NCBI GenBank assembly: GCA_937892315.1
Contig: CALAVF010000088.1
Span: forward strand, 1 to 21,141
Direction: 5' to 3'
Length of the DNA: 21,141 nt
DNA from: an uncultured Prevotellaceae bacterium
GTDB lineage: Bacteria > Bacteroidota > Bacteroidia > Bacteroidales > Bacteroidaceae
Both the position numbers and the translations under genes were made by a program. Position 1 is the first letter of the stretch, and every line of letters begins with the position of its first letter. Below the pieces are notes generated by a model. The model had not been told where the DNA came from, did not search any database, and was given only the letters and a program-made list of their open reading frames with translations. Positions 1-8,268 of this stretch are shown here, one piece after another.

Positions 1-162
1 TGGGAAACCACCATGAACCCTGCCACTCGCCTGTTGAAGCAGGTGACCATCGACGATGCAGCGGAAGCGGACTACACGTTCTCCATGCTGATGGGTGAAG
101 ATGTGGCTCCTCGCCGTGAATTCATCGAGCGGAACGCCACTTACGCCAACATTGACGCATAA
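1..162 (+). CDS. gyrB: DNA gyrase subunit B, C-terminal end (partial)
   Basis: The window opens inside a reading frame that runs 53 codons to a TAA stop. The peptide begins [20 protein letters not shown] and continues with [20 protein letters not shown], the highly conserved end of the GyrB Toprim/C-terminal region that contacts GyrA. GyrB is the ATPase subunit that drives negative supercoiling. The close relative ParE ends similarly, but the MLMGE.V.PRR.FIE wording and the short tail favour GyrB. Only the end is present, so the ATPase domain, start and promoter cannot be seen. The gene converges on ftsZ from the opposite strand, with 238 bp between the two stops that carry terminators for both directions. 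Confidence 0.9.
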   Translation, partial: WETTMNPATRLLKQVTIDDAAEADYTFSMLMGEDVAPRREFIERNATYANIDA

Positions 163-165
163 GAA

Positions 166-210
166 ATGCGACATGTAAGGTCCAACGGCACTTACATTTC
201 ACATTCGCAT
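166..210 (+). other. Bulged stem-loop just after gyrB stop
   Basis: Two stacked inverted repeats lie directly after the gyrB stop: ATGCGA (166-171) pairs with TCGCAT (205-210), and ATGTAAG (173-179) pairs with CTTACAT (191-197), leaving an 11-nt loop and an asymmetric 7-nt bulge. No T-run follows, so it is not by itself an intrinsic terminator. It could protect the 3' end of the gyrB message. The reading is based only on base pairing. Confidence 0.3.
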
Positions 211-248
211 CCATCAAGATATTTCATTCAATTCTTACATATATTCTC

Positions 249-295
249 GTGCCGACCAACCAGAAGTGATTCTTACCGAGTCGGCACATCTTTTT
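249..295 (+). terminator. Intrinsic terminator of gyrB
   Basis: A perfect 8-bp stem, GTGCCGAC (249-256) with GTCGGCAC (280-287), is followed by ATC and then five T (291-295), the arrangement of a rho-independent terminator reading rightward. The 23-nt loop holds a second small stem, AGAA (262-265) with TTCT (270-273), capped by GTGA, a GNRA-type tetraloop. It lies about 90 bp after the gyrB stop and before the opposing ftsZ terminator. Confidence 0.65.
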
Positions 296-340
296 AGAAA
301 AAAAATGGAATGAAAGAAACAAACGGCTCTGATGGCAAAC

Positions 341-374
341 AAAAAAGGAGGGAAACGAAACCGTTTCCCTCCTT
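341..374 (-). terminator. Intrinsic terminator of the dcw cluster (after ftsZ)
   Basis: A perfect 13-bp inverted repeat, AAGGAGGGAAACG (345-357) with CGTTTCCCTCCTT (362-374), has a 4-nt loop. Read on the minus strand, the stem runs straight into a T-run (six A on the plus strand at 341-346), 27 bp after the ftsZ stop. There is no T-run on the plus side, so it works leftward only. This marks the end of the minus-strand operon. Confidence 0.9.
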
Positions 375-400
375 CTCATATCGTATATTAAAACCATTTA

Positions 401-1708
401 TCAAAATGTAATCGTCGCCCCTGGCTCTATCACGTTGTTCTTGGTGGTAATCTCCGTGAGTTGGCGGAGTGTCTCCTTCGAGCGTTTGTAAGTTGGCGAA
501 GTCTCCACCATGCTGATGACATCCTCATTATCAAGGTCTTCTTCCTTGAAGATGTAACTGTAAAGAGGACGGCGGATGGTGCGACGGTTCTTCTCTGGAC
601 CATAGATGCGTTCGCGACGGCTGGCACGCTCGGCTGCAGCCTCTGCCTCTTCAGCATCACGCTGCTGCTGTTCTTTGTCGCGAGCCAACAGGCGACTGCC
701 CAATTCGTCGGAGTCAATATCTTCCACACCGAAACCTGTGGCAAGAATGGTAATCTTCACCTGATCGGTCAGAGACGGGTCAACAGAAAGTCCCCACTTG
801 GTCTCCACATCCTCTGTCTTAATCTTCTCCATGAACTCGTGTACTTCGTTCATCTCGTCCATCATGAGGGCGCTGTTGCCATCGCCAGCCTCATCAGGAA
901 CAGAAATACGGAGAAGAATCTTGTTGGCACGATAAATGTCGTTGTTATTCAGCAAAGGCGAGTTGAGCGCATCGTTAATACCCTTGGTCACACGACCTTC
1001 TCCAGAACCATAACCCGTACTCATAATCGCAACGCCACCATCCTTCAAGACGGTGCTGACATCGTTGAAGTCAAGGTTGATGATGCCGTGCATGGTGATA
1101 ATCTCTGCGATAGAACGTGCTGCATTGCAGAGTGTATCGTCTGCCTTGGCAAACGCCTTGATGACCGTGAAATCCTGATAAATTTCACGCAGACGCTCAT
1201 TGTTGATAACCAGCAGGGCATCCACGTTCTTGCTCATCTCTTCCACGCCATCGAGTGCCTGATCTATCTTCTTGTTGCCTTCCCAACGGAATGGAATGGT
1301 CACGATACCCACCGTGAGGATGCCCATATCCTTTGCCGTTTTGGCAATCAGTGGAGCGGCACCAGTACCAGTACCACCACCCATACCAGCAGTGATGAAC
1401 GCCATTTTGGTGCCATCGGACAACATGCTCTTCACGGCATCGATAGACTCTTCTGTTGCCTTACGAGCACGGTCGGGACGATTACCTGCACCAAGCCCCT
1501 CACTGCCCAACTGAATCTTCTCAGGAACAGGAGAATCCTGCAATGCCTTATTGTCTGTGTTGCATACCACGAAGGTCACATCGTGAATACCCTCATTGTA
1601 CATGTGGTTGACAGCGTTGCTACCGCCGCCACCAACACCTATCACCTTTATAATGCTTGTGGTGCCTTTCGCAAAGTTGAAAACACCAATATCTTCAGTT
1701 TCTGCCAT
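401..1708 (-). CDS. ftsZ: Cell division protein FtsZ
   Basis: FtsZ is the tubulin-like GTPase that polymerises into the cytokinetic ring at midcell. The 435-residue product has the N-terminal nucleotide-binding segment GVGGGGSNAVNHM (24-36), the tubulin signature GGGTGTG (110-116), and the T7 synergy loop NLDFND (211-216) that supplies the catalytic aspartate. A Glu/Ala/Arg-rich linker (about 343-380) connects to a tail. The tail does not end in the proteobacterial DIPxFLRxQ-like peptide; it carries DLDNEDVISMVETSPTYKRS (391-410) and ends in TITF. The start is ATG, 18 bp after the ftsA stop, with no clear Shine-Dalgarno. It is the last gene of the cluster, directly before a strong terminator, and its membrane anchor FtsA is encoded immediately upstream. 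Confidence 0.98.
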   Translation of the reverse strand: MAETEDIGVFNFAKGTTSIIKVIGVGGGGSNAVNHMYNEGIHDVTFVVCNTDNKALQDSPVPEKIQLGSEGLGAGNRPDRARKATEESIDAVKSMLSDGTKMAFITAGMGGGTGTGAAPLIAKTAKDMGILTVGIVTIPFRWEGNKKIDQALDGVEEMSKNVDALLVINNERLREIYQDFTVIKAFAKADDTLCNAARSIAEIITMHGIINLDFNDVSTVLKDGGVAIMSTGYGSGEGRVTKGINDALNSPLLNNNDIYRANKILLRISVPDEAGDGNSALMMDEMNEVHEFMEKIKTEDVETKWGLSVDPSLTDQVKITILATGFGVEDIDSDELGSRLLARDKEQQQRDAEEAEAAAERASRRERIYGPEKNRRTIRRPLYSYIFKEEDLDNEDVISMVETSPTYKRSKETLRQLTEITTKNNVIEPGATITF

Positions 1709-1726
1709 AATCGTATCGAGTTTTAA

Positions 1727-3352
1727 TTATTTTTCTTCGTCAACAATATCAGAGAGAGTCTTCTTGAAACGCCCCCATACGCTGTTTTCTTTCTTTGCCT
1801 TGTTCACCATGTCGGTCAAATCTTCCACTGACTTCTTGAGCATTTCGGCCAAATCGGCACCTTCCTTGAGGCTCTGCTTGAACTTATCCTTGCCCTCCAA
1901 AGCCTTGGCTGCCTTCTCATATTTCTCTCCAATCGCCTCGTCAAGAATATTGAGAGACAAATCTTGAGCATTCTGGCGGACTTTCTTGTCGCTACCATAT
2001 TTGTCCAACTCAACGATTTGCTTCTGTACTTTGTCGTATGCTGAACGGATGTCAGCCTTTACGGAATCGAAAGTCGTTGCATCCAATGCTTCTGCTGCGG
2101 CAGCGGCTTCGGCTTCTTTTTGGCGTCTGATACGCTCATCTTCCTTCATCTGCTGGTCAAACATGTCCAGATTGCCACTGAAAGCGTCACCTCCACATGG
2201 CACCGTGCCTGCAAGAAGAAGGGAAACAATGGTATTCGCCTGTCCATTGTCAAGGATAATGCCAGAAGCATTGGAGGTCTTCACCACCATCTGGTTAACA
2301 TTCTTAGCAATACGTACTTTATCAATCTTGGTAGTATTGACAAATGCCTTGACAATATGCTTCATGTTGCTACCGCCACCTGTCAAGACAATGCCTGCCA
2401 GCAATTTCCCACTATAATTGGAATTGACAATCTGGGTGCTGACATTGGCAATGATTTCACCCATGCGAGCCTCAATGACATTCTTGATAAGAGAAATATC
2501 TATCTGACGTCCATCAGTCGTGGTATACATCTGAGAATCAGACTCCTCTGCGGCATCAACATCTTGACACGCATCACCATATTTGAGTTTCAAATCTTCT
2601 GTCTCTGCCTCATCAATGGGAAGGGTTGACAAATCCTTGTTGATGTTGTTGCTCCCCAGAGGTATCGTGACAAGATAGCGTACAATATTGTTCTTATACA
2701 CTACCAAGGTTGTCGTATCAGCACCCAAATCCACCAACGCACAACCAGAACGCTTCTCCGCATCTGTCAGAACATTGTTTGCCAACTGCAAAGGAGATAT
2801 TAACTCTTCTACAATATCCACATTGGTATTGGCAAACACGGTTTCGATATTGGCACGAAGATTGTGCTTGGCAATCACATCCAGGAACTCGCCTTCGATG
2901 TTCGTACCCATCACACCAACAGGATCCGCAATGCTACTTGAGTCCACGACAAACTCTTGTGGATAATTTTCCAACACCTCATAGTCACTGAAAGGAATCT
3001 CGTAACTCTCTTGACGAATGGCATCGATAGCCTCATTCGTAATATAACTCTGAGTGAGCAAGTTACGCTTGATCACACACTTGTAGGAACGTACAGATTG
3101 ACCGCCAAGACCAACGTAAGCACGGGTAACCTTCGTCTTCAGCACGGACTCCAACTTCGAAATGATGCTGTTGACACTCTGATAGGTCTTTTCTATATTA
3201 TAGACAACACCACGCTTCACGCATCCTGCGGTTTTTTCTTCCGCATACGCAAGGATTTGCATCGTTCCATCCTTTTTCTTACCTGCGATACCTGAAATCT
3301 TGGAAGAACCAAGTTCTATCGCTACAATGAAATCTTTGTCTGTAATAGTCAT
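1727..3352 (-). CDS. ftsA: Cell division protein FtsA (long form)
   Basis: FtsA is the actin-like ATPase that tethers FtsZ filaments to the inner membrane and recruits later division proteins. The product has the phosphate-1 motif AIELGSSKISG (11-21), the FtsA-specific 1C subdomain (about 85-180), the phosphate-2 motif ALVDLGADTTTLVVY (205-219), and the adenosine motif GIVLTGGGSNM (320-330). At 541 residues it is over 100 longer than E. coli FtsA. The extra length is an Ala/Lys/Glu-rich, probably helical or coiled-coil segment (about 400-520), placed before the final amphipathic helix VWGRFKKTLSDIV (525-537) that should bind the membrane. There is also an acidic insertion at about 245-280. 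The start is ATG, 46 bp after the ftsQ stop. Confidence 0.96.
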   Translation of the reverse strand: MTITDKDFIVAIELGSSKISGIAGKKKDGTMQILAYAEEKTAGCVKRGVVYNIEKTYQSVNSIISKLESVLKTKVTRAYVGLGGQSVRSYKCVIKRNLLTQSYITNEAIDAIRQESYEIPFSDYEVLENYPQEFVVDSSSIADPVGVMGTNIEGEFLDVIAKHNLRANIETVFANTNVDIVEELISPLQLANNVLTDAEKRSGCALVDLGADTTTLVVYKNNIVRYLVTIPLGSNNINKDLSTLPIDEAETEDLKLKYGDACQDVDAAEESDSQMYTTTDGRQIDISLIKNVIEARMGEIIANVSTQIVNSNYSGKLLAGIVLTGGGSNMKHIVKAFVNTTKIDKVRIAKNVNQMVVKTSNASGIILDNGQANTIVSLLLAGTVPCGGDAFSGNLDMFDQQMKEDERIRRQKEAEAAAAAEALDATTFDSVKADIRSAYDKVQKQIVELDKYGSDKKVRQNAQDLSLNILDEAIGEKYEKAAKALEGKDKFKQSLKEGADLAEMLKKSVEDLTDMVNKAKKENSVWGRFKKTLSDIVDEEK

Positions 3353-3398
3353 ATATTGTTTCTTATTTTATTCTTATTAAATACGGGCTCGCATCCTA

Positions 3399-4208
3399 TC
3401 AATTTTTGCCAGAACGCTTCGTACAAATAATCTGATTGTCATATTCGAGATCAACCCTTGCATACTTCTCCCACCCCACGGTTCCTATGGCTTTCTCGTA
3501 GAAAATCTTCAACTTATGAAGTTTCTTCTGGTAATCATCAATTGAGCCGAGGTAAATAATGTTGTTACCAATGCGTGGCACAAGTTCTATCACCGGCTCT
3601 CCCTTCCTGTCCTTCTGCACATAAATCTGCTCTATCTGGTTGTTCCAGAAAGCATCGGTTTGCAAATATTGCCCAAAATCTGCCAATCGAGTACTGGCAT
3701 ATTTGTTGTCAATCTTGCCAGATGCCGTAACAAGGTTGATGGCATAATTACGCCCCGGGATGATATTACCTTGAGCATCCACAAAATAGCCATCTCGTCC
3801 TTCAGGAACGACGAACATAACCGGCACTCTTTGTTCCACCTGTATGCATAGTTTTCCATTAGAGGACTTGTAGCACTCCACATCTGACACAAACTCGTTG
3901 CTCCGAACGGTTTCTTCAATTCTTTTTGTGTCCACATCCTTCATCAGCATCCCCTTCGGATAAACGTGTGCATTTTTCAGCATGTCTTCCACCTCCTTCT
4001 CATCTACGAACTTTGACGAATCGCTTTGCTTTACCCTCAACTCTACCGTTGTACATTTTTCGTCTTCGTCTGGTCCGGATAAAAAGAGCATAGCATAAGC
4101 CACGTACATCACAACTCCCAGAAAGAGTAGTGACACCAATGTGATTTTTAAGATTTTTCCTGCTTTCACCTTTTTTATCTGATTAAATGTTAATGTGTTC
4201 CAGTCCAA
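3399..4208 (-). CDS. ftsQ: Cell division protein FtsQ
   Basis: FtsQ is a bitopic inner-membrane protein that links cytoplasmic and periplasmic parts of the divisome through FtsL-type partners. The 269-residue product has a basic N-terminus, one membrane helix (about 19-43, ILKITLVSLLFLGVVMYVAY), a POTRA-like periplasmic region (about 54-125, including FVSDVECYKSSNGKLCIQVE), and the QRVPVMFV stretch typical of FtsQ (126-133). Sequence identity to the family is weak, and position between murC and ftsA carries much of the call. No ATG lies near the N-terminus. The given start is a TTG (4206-4208), 22 bp after murC, and a GTG at 4167-4169 (codon 14) is a real alternative that still keeps the membrane helix. 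Confidence 0.88.
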   Translation of the reverse strand: MDWNTLTFNQIKKVKAGKILKITLVSLLFLGVVMYVAYAMLFLSGPDEDEKCTTVELRVKQSDSSKFVDEKEVEDMLKNAHVYPKGMLMKDVDTKRIEETVRSNEFVSDVECYKSSNGKLCIQVEQRVPVMFVVPEGRDGYFVDAQGNIIPGRNYAINLVTASGKIDNKYASTRLADFGQYLQTDAFWNNQIEQIYVQKDRKGEPVIELVPRIGNNIIYLGSIDDYQKKLHKLKIFYEKAIGTVGWEKYARVDLEYDNQIICTKRSGKN

Positions 4209-4230
4209 AGATGTTTCTACAAAAGTCCCG

Positions 4231-5607
4231 TTAACCTTCAGCAGAAAGAATTTCTGTCATCTGAGGCACGAAGTTTTCTATATCGCCTGCACCCAAAGAC
4301 ATCAAGACGTCAAAATCACGCTTTCTGACCACGTCAAGGATATCCTCTTTATGGATGAGATGTTTCTCTATGCCTGGACGAAGGTTATTGCATATCAACT
4401 CGCTCGTCACGCCAGGAATCGGTAACTCACGAGCAGGATAAATATCACACAAATACACCGTGTCAAGCAGAGAGAGGGCATCCGCAAACTCTTTGTAGAA
4501 ATCGCGTGTACGAGTGTAGAGATGAGGCTGAAAAATCGCAGCAATCTTCTTGTCCTGATACAACTCACGAACCGATTTCACGCTCTGCTCAATTTCGTTG
4601 GGATGATGGGCATAATCGCTAAGAAACACCACCTTATCGGTCTTCACCTTGAAATCGAAACGACGATCAACCCCTCTAAAACTTTTCATTCCTGTCCGAA
4701 GTTCCTCCTCTGTCACACCATTCAACAGGGCAAGTGCCATCGCCGCAATACCATTCTCGATATTGATGCTTACAGGCACACCCAGTTGTATATCCTTCAC
4801 AATACCATTCGGATGCACAAAGTCAAACACAATTTCACCCCCTCCTATACGTATATTCTCGGCATGGAAATCGCCCTCCGTTCTGGCATAGTCATACACC
4901 TTCACACCCTCCTGTGCATCGGCTTTCATCTCCAGTCCCTTATGAATAATCAAGGCTCCACCTGGCTGAATGAGCGTTGTGTACTTACGGAAACTTTCCA
5001 AATAAGCCTCTTTCGTCCCGTAGATGTCCAAATGGTCAGGGTCTGTTGCCGTAATGACTGTCATATAGGGACGAAGCCAGTGGAACGAGCGGTCAAACTC
5101 ATCCGCCTCAATCACCACATAATCACTATCTGAAAGGATGTAGTTTGTTCCATAGTTTTTCGAAATGCCACCTAAAAAGGCATTGCAATCCACATGACTC
5201 TGGTGCAACAGATGTGCAGCCATCGTGGATGTAGTGGTCTTGCCGTGCGTTCCAGCCACACACAAACCTTTATGCGACTGAGTGAGGAATCCTAACACTT
5301 GGGCACGTTTCTGAATTTCAAAACCCTGTTCGTGGAAATAGACAAATTCCTTATGTTCAGCAGGAATAGCAGGGGTGTACACCACCAAAGTGCTTTCTTT
5401 CTGCTTGAAGCATTCGTCTATCATGTCCACATTCTCCTCATAATGAATCTTCGCACCTTCCTCTATCAGTTTTTCCGTCAAATCGCTTGGAGTCTTGTCA
5501 TATCCCCCCACGTTATATCCTTTGGTGAGGAAATAACGCACCAACGCACTCATACCAATGCCACCTGCGCCAATGAAATAAACTGATTTTATATCTTTCG
5601 TCTGCAT
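4231..5607 (-). CDS. murC: UDP-N-acetylmuramate--L-alanine ligase (MurC)
   Basis: MurC is the cytoplasmic ATP-dependent ligase that adds L-alanine to UDP-MurNAc, the first amino acid of the peptidoglycan stem. Visible features are the N-terminal dinucleotide-fold loop IGAGGIGMS (12-20), the Mur-ligase P-loop GTHGKTT (119-125), EADEFDRSF and DPDHLDIYGT in the central domain, and DYAHHPNEI in the C-terminal domain. The frame extends upstream to a TTG at 5614-5616, but ATG at 5605-5607 gives MQTKDIKSVYFIGAGG, the usual N-terminus, so I chose it (458 residues). It lies 18 bp after murG and 22 bp before ftsQ. Confidence 0.97.
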   Translation of the reverse strand: MQTKDIKSVYFIGAGGIGMSALVRYFLTKGYNVGGYDKTPSDLTEKLIEEGAKIHYEENVDMIDECFKQKESTLVVYTPAIPAEHKEFVYFHEQGFEIQKRAQVLGFLTQSHKGLCVAGTHGKTTTSTMAAHLLHQSHVDCNAFLGGISKNYGTNYILSDSDYVVIEADEFDRSFHWLRPYMTVITATDPDHLDIYGTKEAYLESFRKYTTLIQPGGALIIHKGLEMKADAQEGVKVYDYARTEGDFHAENIRIGGGEIVFDFVHPNGIVKDIQLGVPVSINIENGIAAMALALLNGVTEEELRTGMKSFRGVDRRFDFKVKTDKVVFLSDYAHHPNEIEQSVKSVRELYQDKKIAAIFQPHLYTRTRDFYKEFADALSLLDTVYLCDIYPARELPIPGVTSELICNNLRPGIEKHLIHKEDILDVVRKRDFDVLMSLGAGDIENFVPQMTEILSAEG

Positions 5608-5625
5608 CACTTTCAAAAATCTCTT

Positions 5626-6768
5626 TTAGGAGCCTTGCTCCGAATTTCTATCTCCTATCGCTAACTTGTACACTTCCTCAGCAATCACATCTGCCGAGTT
5701 CTGAAAAGCCAACTTTTTCACATTCTCACTCAACGCTGCAAGTTTCTGATCGTCCACCACTGTTGCCAAGGCGATACCGACCAACGTACCCTTCGCATCT
5801 TTATCAGCCACAAAAATGGCTGCATCCTTTGTCGAAAGAGCAAGAGCATTCTTTGTCTGATGGTCTTCTGCCACATTTGGGGAGGGCACCAAGATACAAG
5901 GCTTACCTAACAGGCAAAGTTCGGAGATTGAACTTGCCCCAGCACGACTCACCACGATATCTGCTGCCGCATAGGCATTATCCATACTGCTAATGAAGTC
6001 CATCACCTTCAGGTTTTCCAATGGCTCCACCTGACTTAATGTTTCAGCAATGCTTTCACTGTAGTACTTACCCGTCTGCCAAATAAACTGCACGTCACTC
6101 TGACGAATCTCCTCCAGATGAGCCAAAACACTCTCGTTCACGGTTCTAGCACCAAGGCTACCGCCAATGATGAGCGCCGTCTTCTTGTCTGGATTCAATC
6201 CGAAACTCCTGCGAGCCTCTTCTTTCGAGATGGTTGTCTCAAGCAAGTTTTGGCGAACGGGATTGCCTGTCATGACAATCTTGTCAGCAGGGAAAAAACG
6301 TTCCATGCCACTATATGCGACACATACCTTTTGGGCTTTTTTCGCCAACGATTTATTCGTTACACCCGCATACGAGTTTTGTTCTTGAATCAAGCAAGGA
6401 ATGCCCATTGAGTAAGCCGCGTTCAACGTCGGAGCCGATGCATAACCTCCCACCCCAACTGCCACCTGAGGCTTGAAGTTACGGATAATCTCCTTCACCA
6501 TCTTCTTGCTCTTCAGAAAATCCAACATCACACCAATATTCTTAGGACTCCACAACGGGCGGATCAGTCCACGGACAGGAAGTCCCTCAATCTTGTAACC
6601 CGCAGCAGGCACACGCTGCATCTCCATACGACCAAGAGCACCCACAAACAGGATTTCCGCTTCTGGATGTTGCTTCTTTATGGCATTAGCAATAGAAACA
6701 GCTGGGAAAATGTGCCCACCTGTTCCGCCACCACTTACAATCACTCTTAAAGGTCTATTTTGTTCCAT
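5626..6768 (-). CDS. murG: Lipid II synthase MurG (GlcNAc transferase)
   Basis: MurG transfers GlcNAc from UDP-GlcNAc to lipid I on the inner face of the cytoplasmic membrane, making lipid II. The 380-residue product has the N-domain glycine loop SGGGTGGHI (12-20), VGVGGYAS (104-111), the second glycine loop IGGSLGART (201-209), and the donor-binding segment SRAGASSISEL (274-284) followed by PSPNVAEDHQTKNA (295-308). Length and domain order match the GT28 family. The start is ATG with no strong Shine-Dalgarno. It is preceded by a 131-bp gap with a possible promoter, one of the larger breaks in the cluster, so murG-murC-ftsQ-ftsA-ftsZ may have their own transcript. Confidence 0.97.
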   Translation of the reverse strand: MEQNRPLRVIVSGGGTGGHIFPAVSIANAIKKQHPEAEILFVGALGRMEMQRVPAAGYKIEGLPVRGLIRPLWSPKNIGVMLDFLKSKKMVKEIIRNFKPQVAVGVGGYASAPTLNAAYSMGIPCLIQEQNSYAGVTNKSLAKKAQKVCVAYSGMERFFPADKIVMTGNPVRQNLLETTISKEEARRSFGLNPDKKTALIIGGSLGARTVNESVLAHLEEIRQSDVQFIWQTGKYYSESIAETLSQVEPLENLKVMDFISSMDNAYAAADIVVSRAGASSISELCLLGKPCILVPSPNVAEDHQTKNALALSTKDAAIFVADKDAKGTLVGIALATVVDDQKLAALSENVKKLAFQNSADVIAEEVYKLAIGDRNSEQGS

Positions 6769-6778
6769 TTTTACATCT

Positions 6779-6795
6779 TTCCCCTTTTAGGGGAA
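6779..6795 (-). repeat. Small hairpin in the murG leader
   Basis: TTCCCC (6779-6784) and GGGGAA (6790-6795) form a 6-bp stem with the 5-nt loop TTTTA, ending 10 bp before the murG start codon. It would sit in the 5' leader of a transcript from the promoter proposed just upstream. No T-run follows on the minus strand, so it is not a terminator. It could affect access of ribosomes to murG, but nothing else supports that. Confidence 0.3.
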
Positions 6796-6806
6796 TCTTT
6801 TGATGG

Positions 6807-6836
6807 CAAAGATACAAATAATTAGCGGATTATCAA
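6807..6836 (-). promoter_or_regulatory. Possible promoter for murG
   Basis: On the minus strand TATCTTTG (6814-6807) matches the Bacteroidetes -7 consensus TAnnTTTG exactly. A TTG at 6836-6834 lies 19 bp upstream, in the range for the -33 element. Transcription would start near 6800 and leave about 30 nt of leader before murG. The site is in the 131-bp space between ftsW and murG. Confidence 0.5.
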
Positions 6837-6899
6837 CAAAAAACGCAACAAATCACCACTTAAAACCACAAAAAAGAGCACTCGTCCCCCGTTTTGACC

Positions 6900-8234
6900 T
6901 CAAGACATCGAACCGTCTGTATAGTACTCGCTCGTTTCGCCGTTAAGAGCCGCCTCTACCAGAGGGGCTTTTTGTTCTTTTTTCTCGGCGTAACGGCTGA
7001 CGCTAAGAATGACGCCAATATAAAAACTGGTGATGAGGATGGAAGTTCCTCCTTTGCTAATCAGCGGCAACGTCTGTCCCGTCACGGGGAAAAGACCCAC
7101 CGCCACGCTCATGTTGACAAACGCCTGCAACACCATCATGATGCCAAATCCCAAGACCAAATAGGCGGGGAAAAAACTCGGACATCGTTGAGCGATTCTA
7201 CCCACACGAATGAGCAGAACCAAATAGAGAAACGCCACAAAAAATGCACCAGCAATGCCCATTTCCTCCACGATAATGGCATAAATGAAGTCTGACTCGG
7301 CATGTTGAAGGAAGTCTCTCTGGATAGAGTTCCCCGGGCCTAAACCAATCAAGTCAGAATTGGCAATTGCAATAGAAGCATACGTCGTTTGAGAATTTTT
7401 GTCATTAAGCAGGATCTGTGTATCCGTCTTATGCGGGTTTTGTTTTGCCATTTCGTCGGTATTCCCTATTTTCCTGAGAATACGTTGCTTAACAGTAACG
7501 ACACGCTTACATCCTGGTATCTCTTTCAAGGTACTATCAGGCACAGCAAATGACGTCGCCACAAAGAATGCACCAATGCCGAAGATCGTCATCAAGCCTT
7601 TGAACATCAAATCCTTCGGTACCTGTCCAATGAACATCATCACAACGACAACAAAGAACAACATCAAGGCTGTCGATACATTGTCAAGGAAAATGAGTCC
7701 ACAAATCAACAACGCAGCACCACCCACAATCGCAAAAGCCAAATAACGCTTCCCCTTGATGGCACCTACCACCTTCCGTTTATTGCCTTTCAACATCTCC
7801 TCCTTTTCCGTCTGGGTCTTAGCAAGCACAACCGCCGTGGTCATCAGCAATGCCGCCTTTGCTATCTCAGAAGGCTGGAAACTGATAGAGCCGATGCTCA
7901 CCCAACGGTGCGTTTCATTGATGTTGCTACCACCGCCAAGCACCGCAGTATAGAGCAGCAGGATGATGGCCATAGGAAGCAGCAAGAACGGGAACAACAT
8001 GAACCATTTGCAGGGGATGCGATGCACAAAGAGAATGACAATCAGCCCCAGCAACAAAAATCCTGCCTGACTCACCATCGGTCCCCAATGGTGTCCTCCC
8101 TCAAACGTCAATCGGCTTGACGCACTATACACCTCGACAAGCGAAATCATGCAGAGGAAGAAGTATATCATCCACACTCCCTTATCACCTTTGAACAGGT
8201 TTCCTCCAAATAAATCTTTCACAAATGTTCCCAT
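6900..8234 (-). CDS. ftsW: Septal peptidoglycan polymerase FtsW
   Basis: FtsW is the SEDS-family glycosyltransferase that polymerises lipid II at the septum, in a pair with FtsI. The 444-residue product is strongly hydrophobic with about ten membrane spans. It has HRWVSIGSISFQPSEIAK (109-126), the extracellular-loop motif ESDFIYAIIVEEMG (313-326) holding the presumed catalytic Asp (about 315), and the signature FPVTGQTLPLISKGGTS (382-398). RodA is the alternative, but the dcw position and the HAESDFI wording favour FtsW. A polar loop at about 233-285, with many Lys and Asn, is somewhat long. The start is ATG. The gene is separated from murD by 147 bp that contain phased palindromes. Confidence 0.97.
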   Translation of the reverse strand: MGTFVKDLFGGNLFKGDKGVWMIYFFLCMISLVEVYSASSRLTFEGGHHWGPMVSQAGFLLLGLIVILFVHRIPCKWFMLFPFLLLPMAIILLLYTAVLGGGSNINETHRWVSIGSISFQPSEIAKAALLMTTAVVLAKTQTEKEEMLKGNKRKVVGAIKGKRYLAFAIVGGAALLICGLIFLDNVSTALMLFFVVVVMMFIGQVPKDLMFKGLMTIFGIGAFFVATSFAVPDSTLKEIPGCKRVVTVKQRILRKIGNTDEMAKQNPHKTDTQILLNDKNSQTTYASIAIANSDLIGLGPGNSIQRDFLQHAESDFIYAIIVEEMGIAGAFFVAFLYLVLLIRVGRIAQRCPSFFPAYLVLGFGIMMVLQAFVNMSVAVGLFPVTGQTLPLISKGGTSILITSFYIGVILSVSRYAEKKEQKAPLVEAALNGETSEYYTDGSMS

Positions 8235-8268
8235 ATCTTTCTTTTCTTGATCAATTTACCCTTGGTTG

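Noticed and set aside
461..1726. 421-residue open frame on the plus strand opposite ftsZ
   Set aside because: It is fully antisense to a certain ftsZ, rich in His, Cys and Ile in a non-family pattern, and arises from codon bias of ftsZ.
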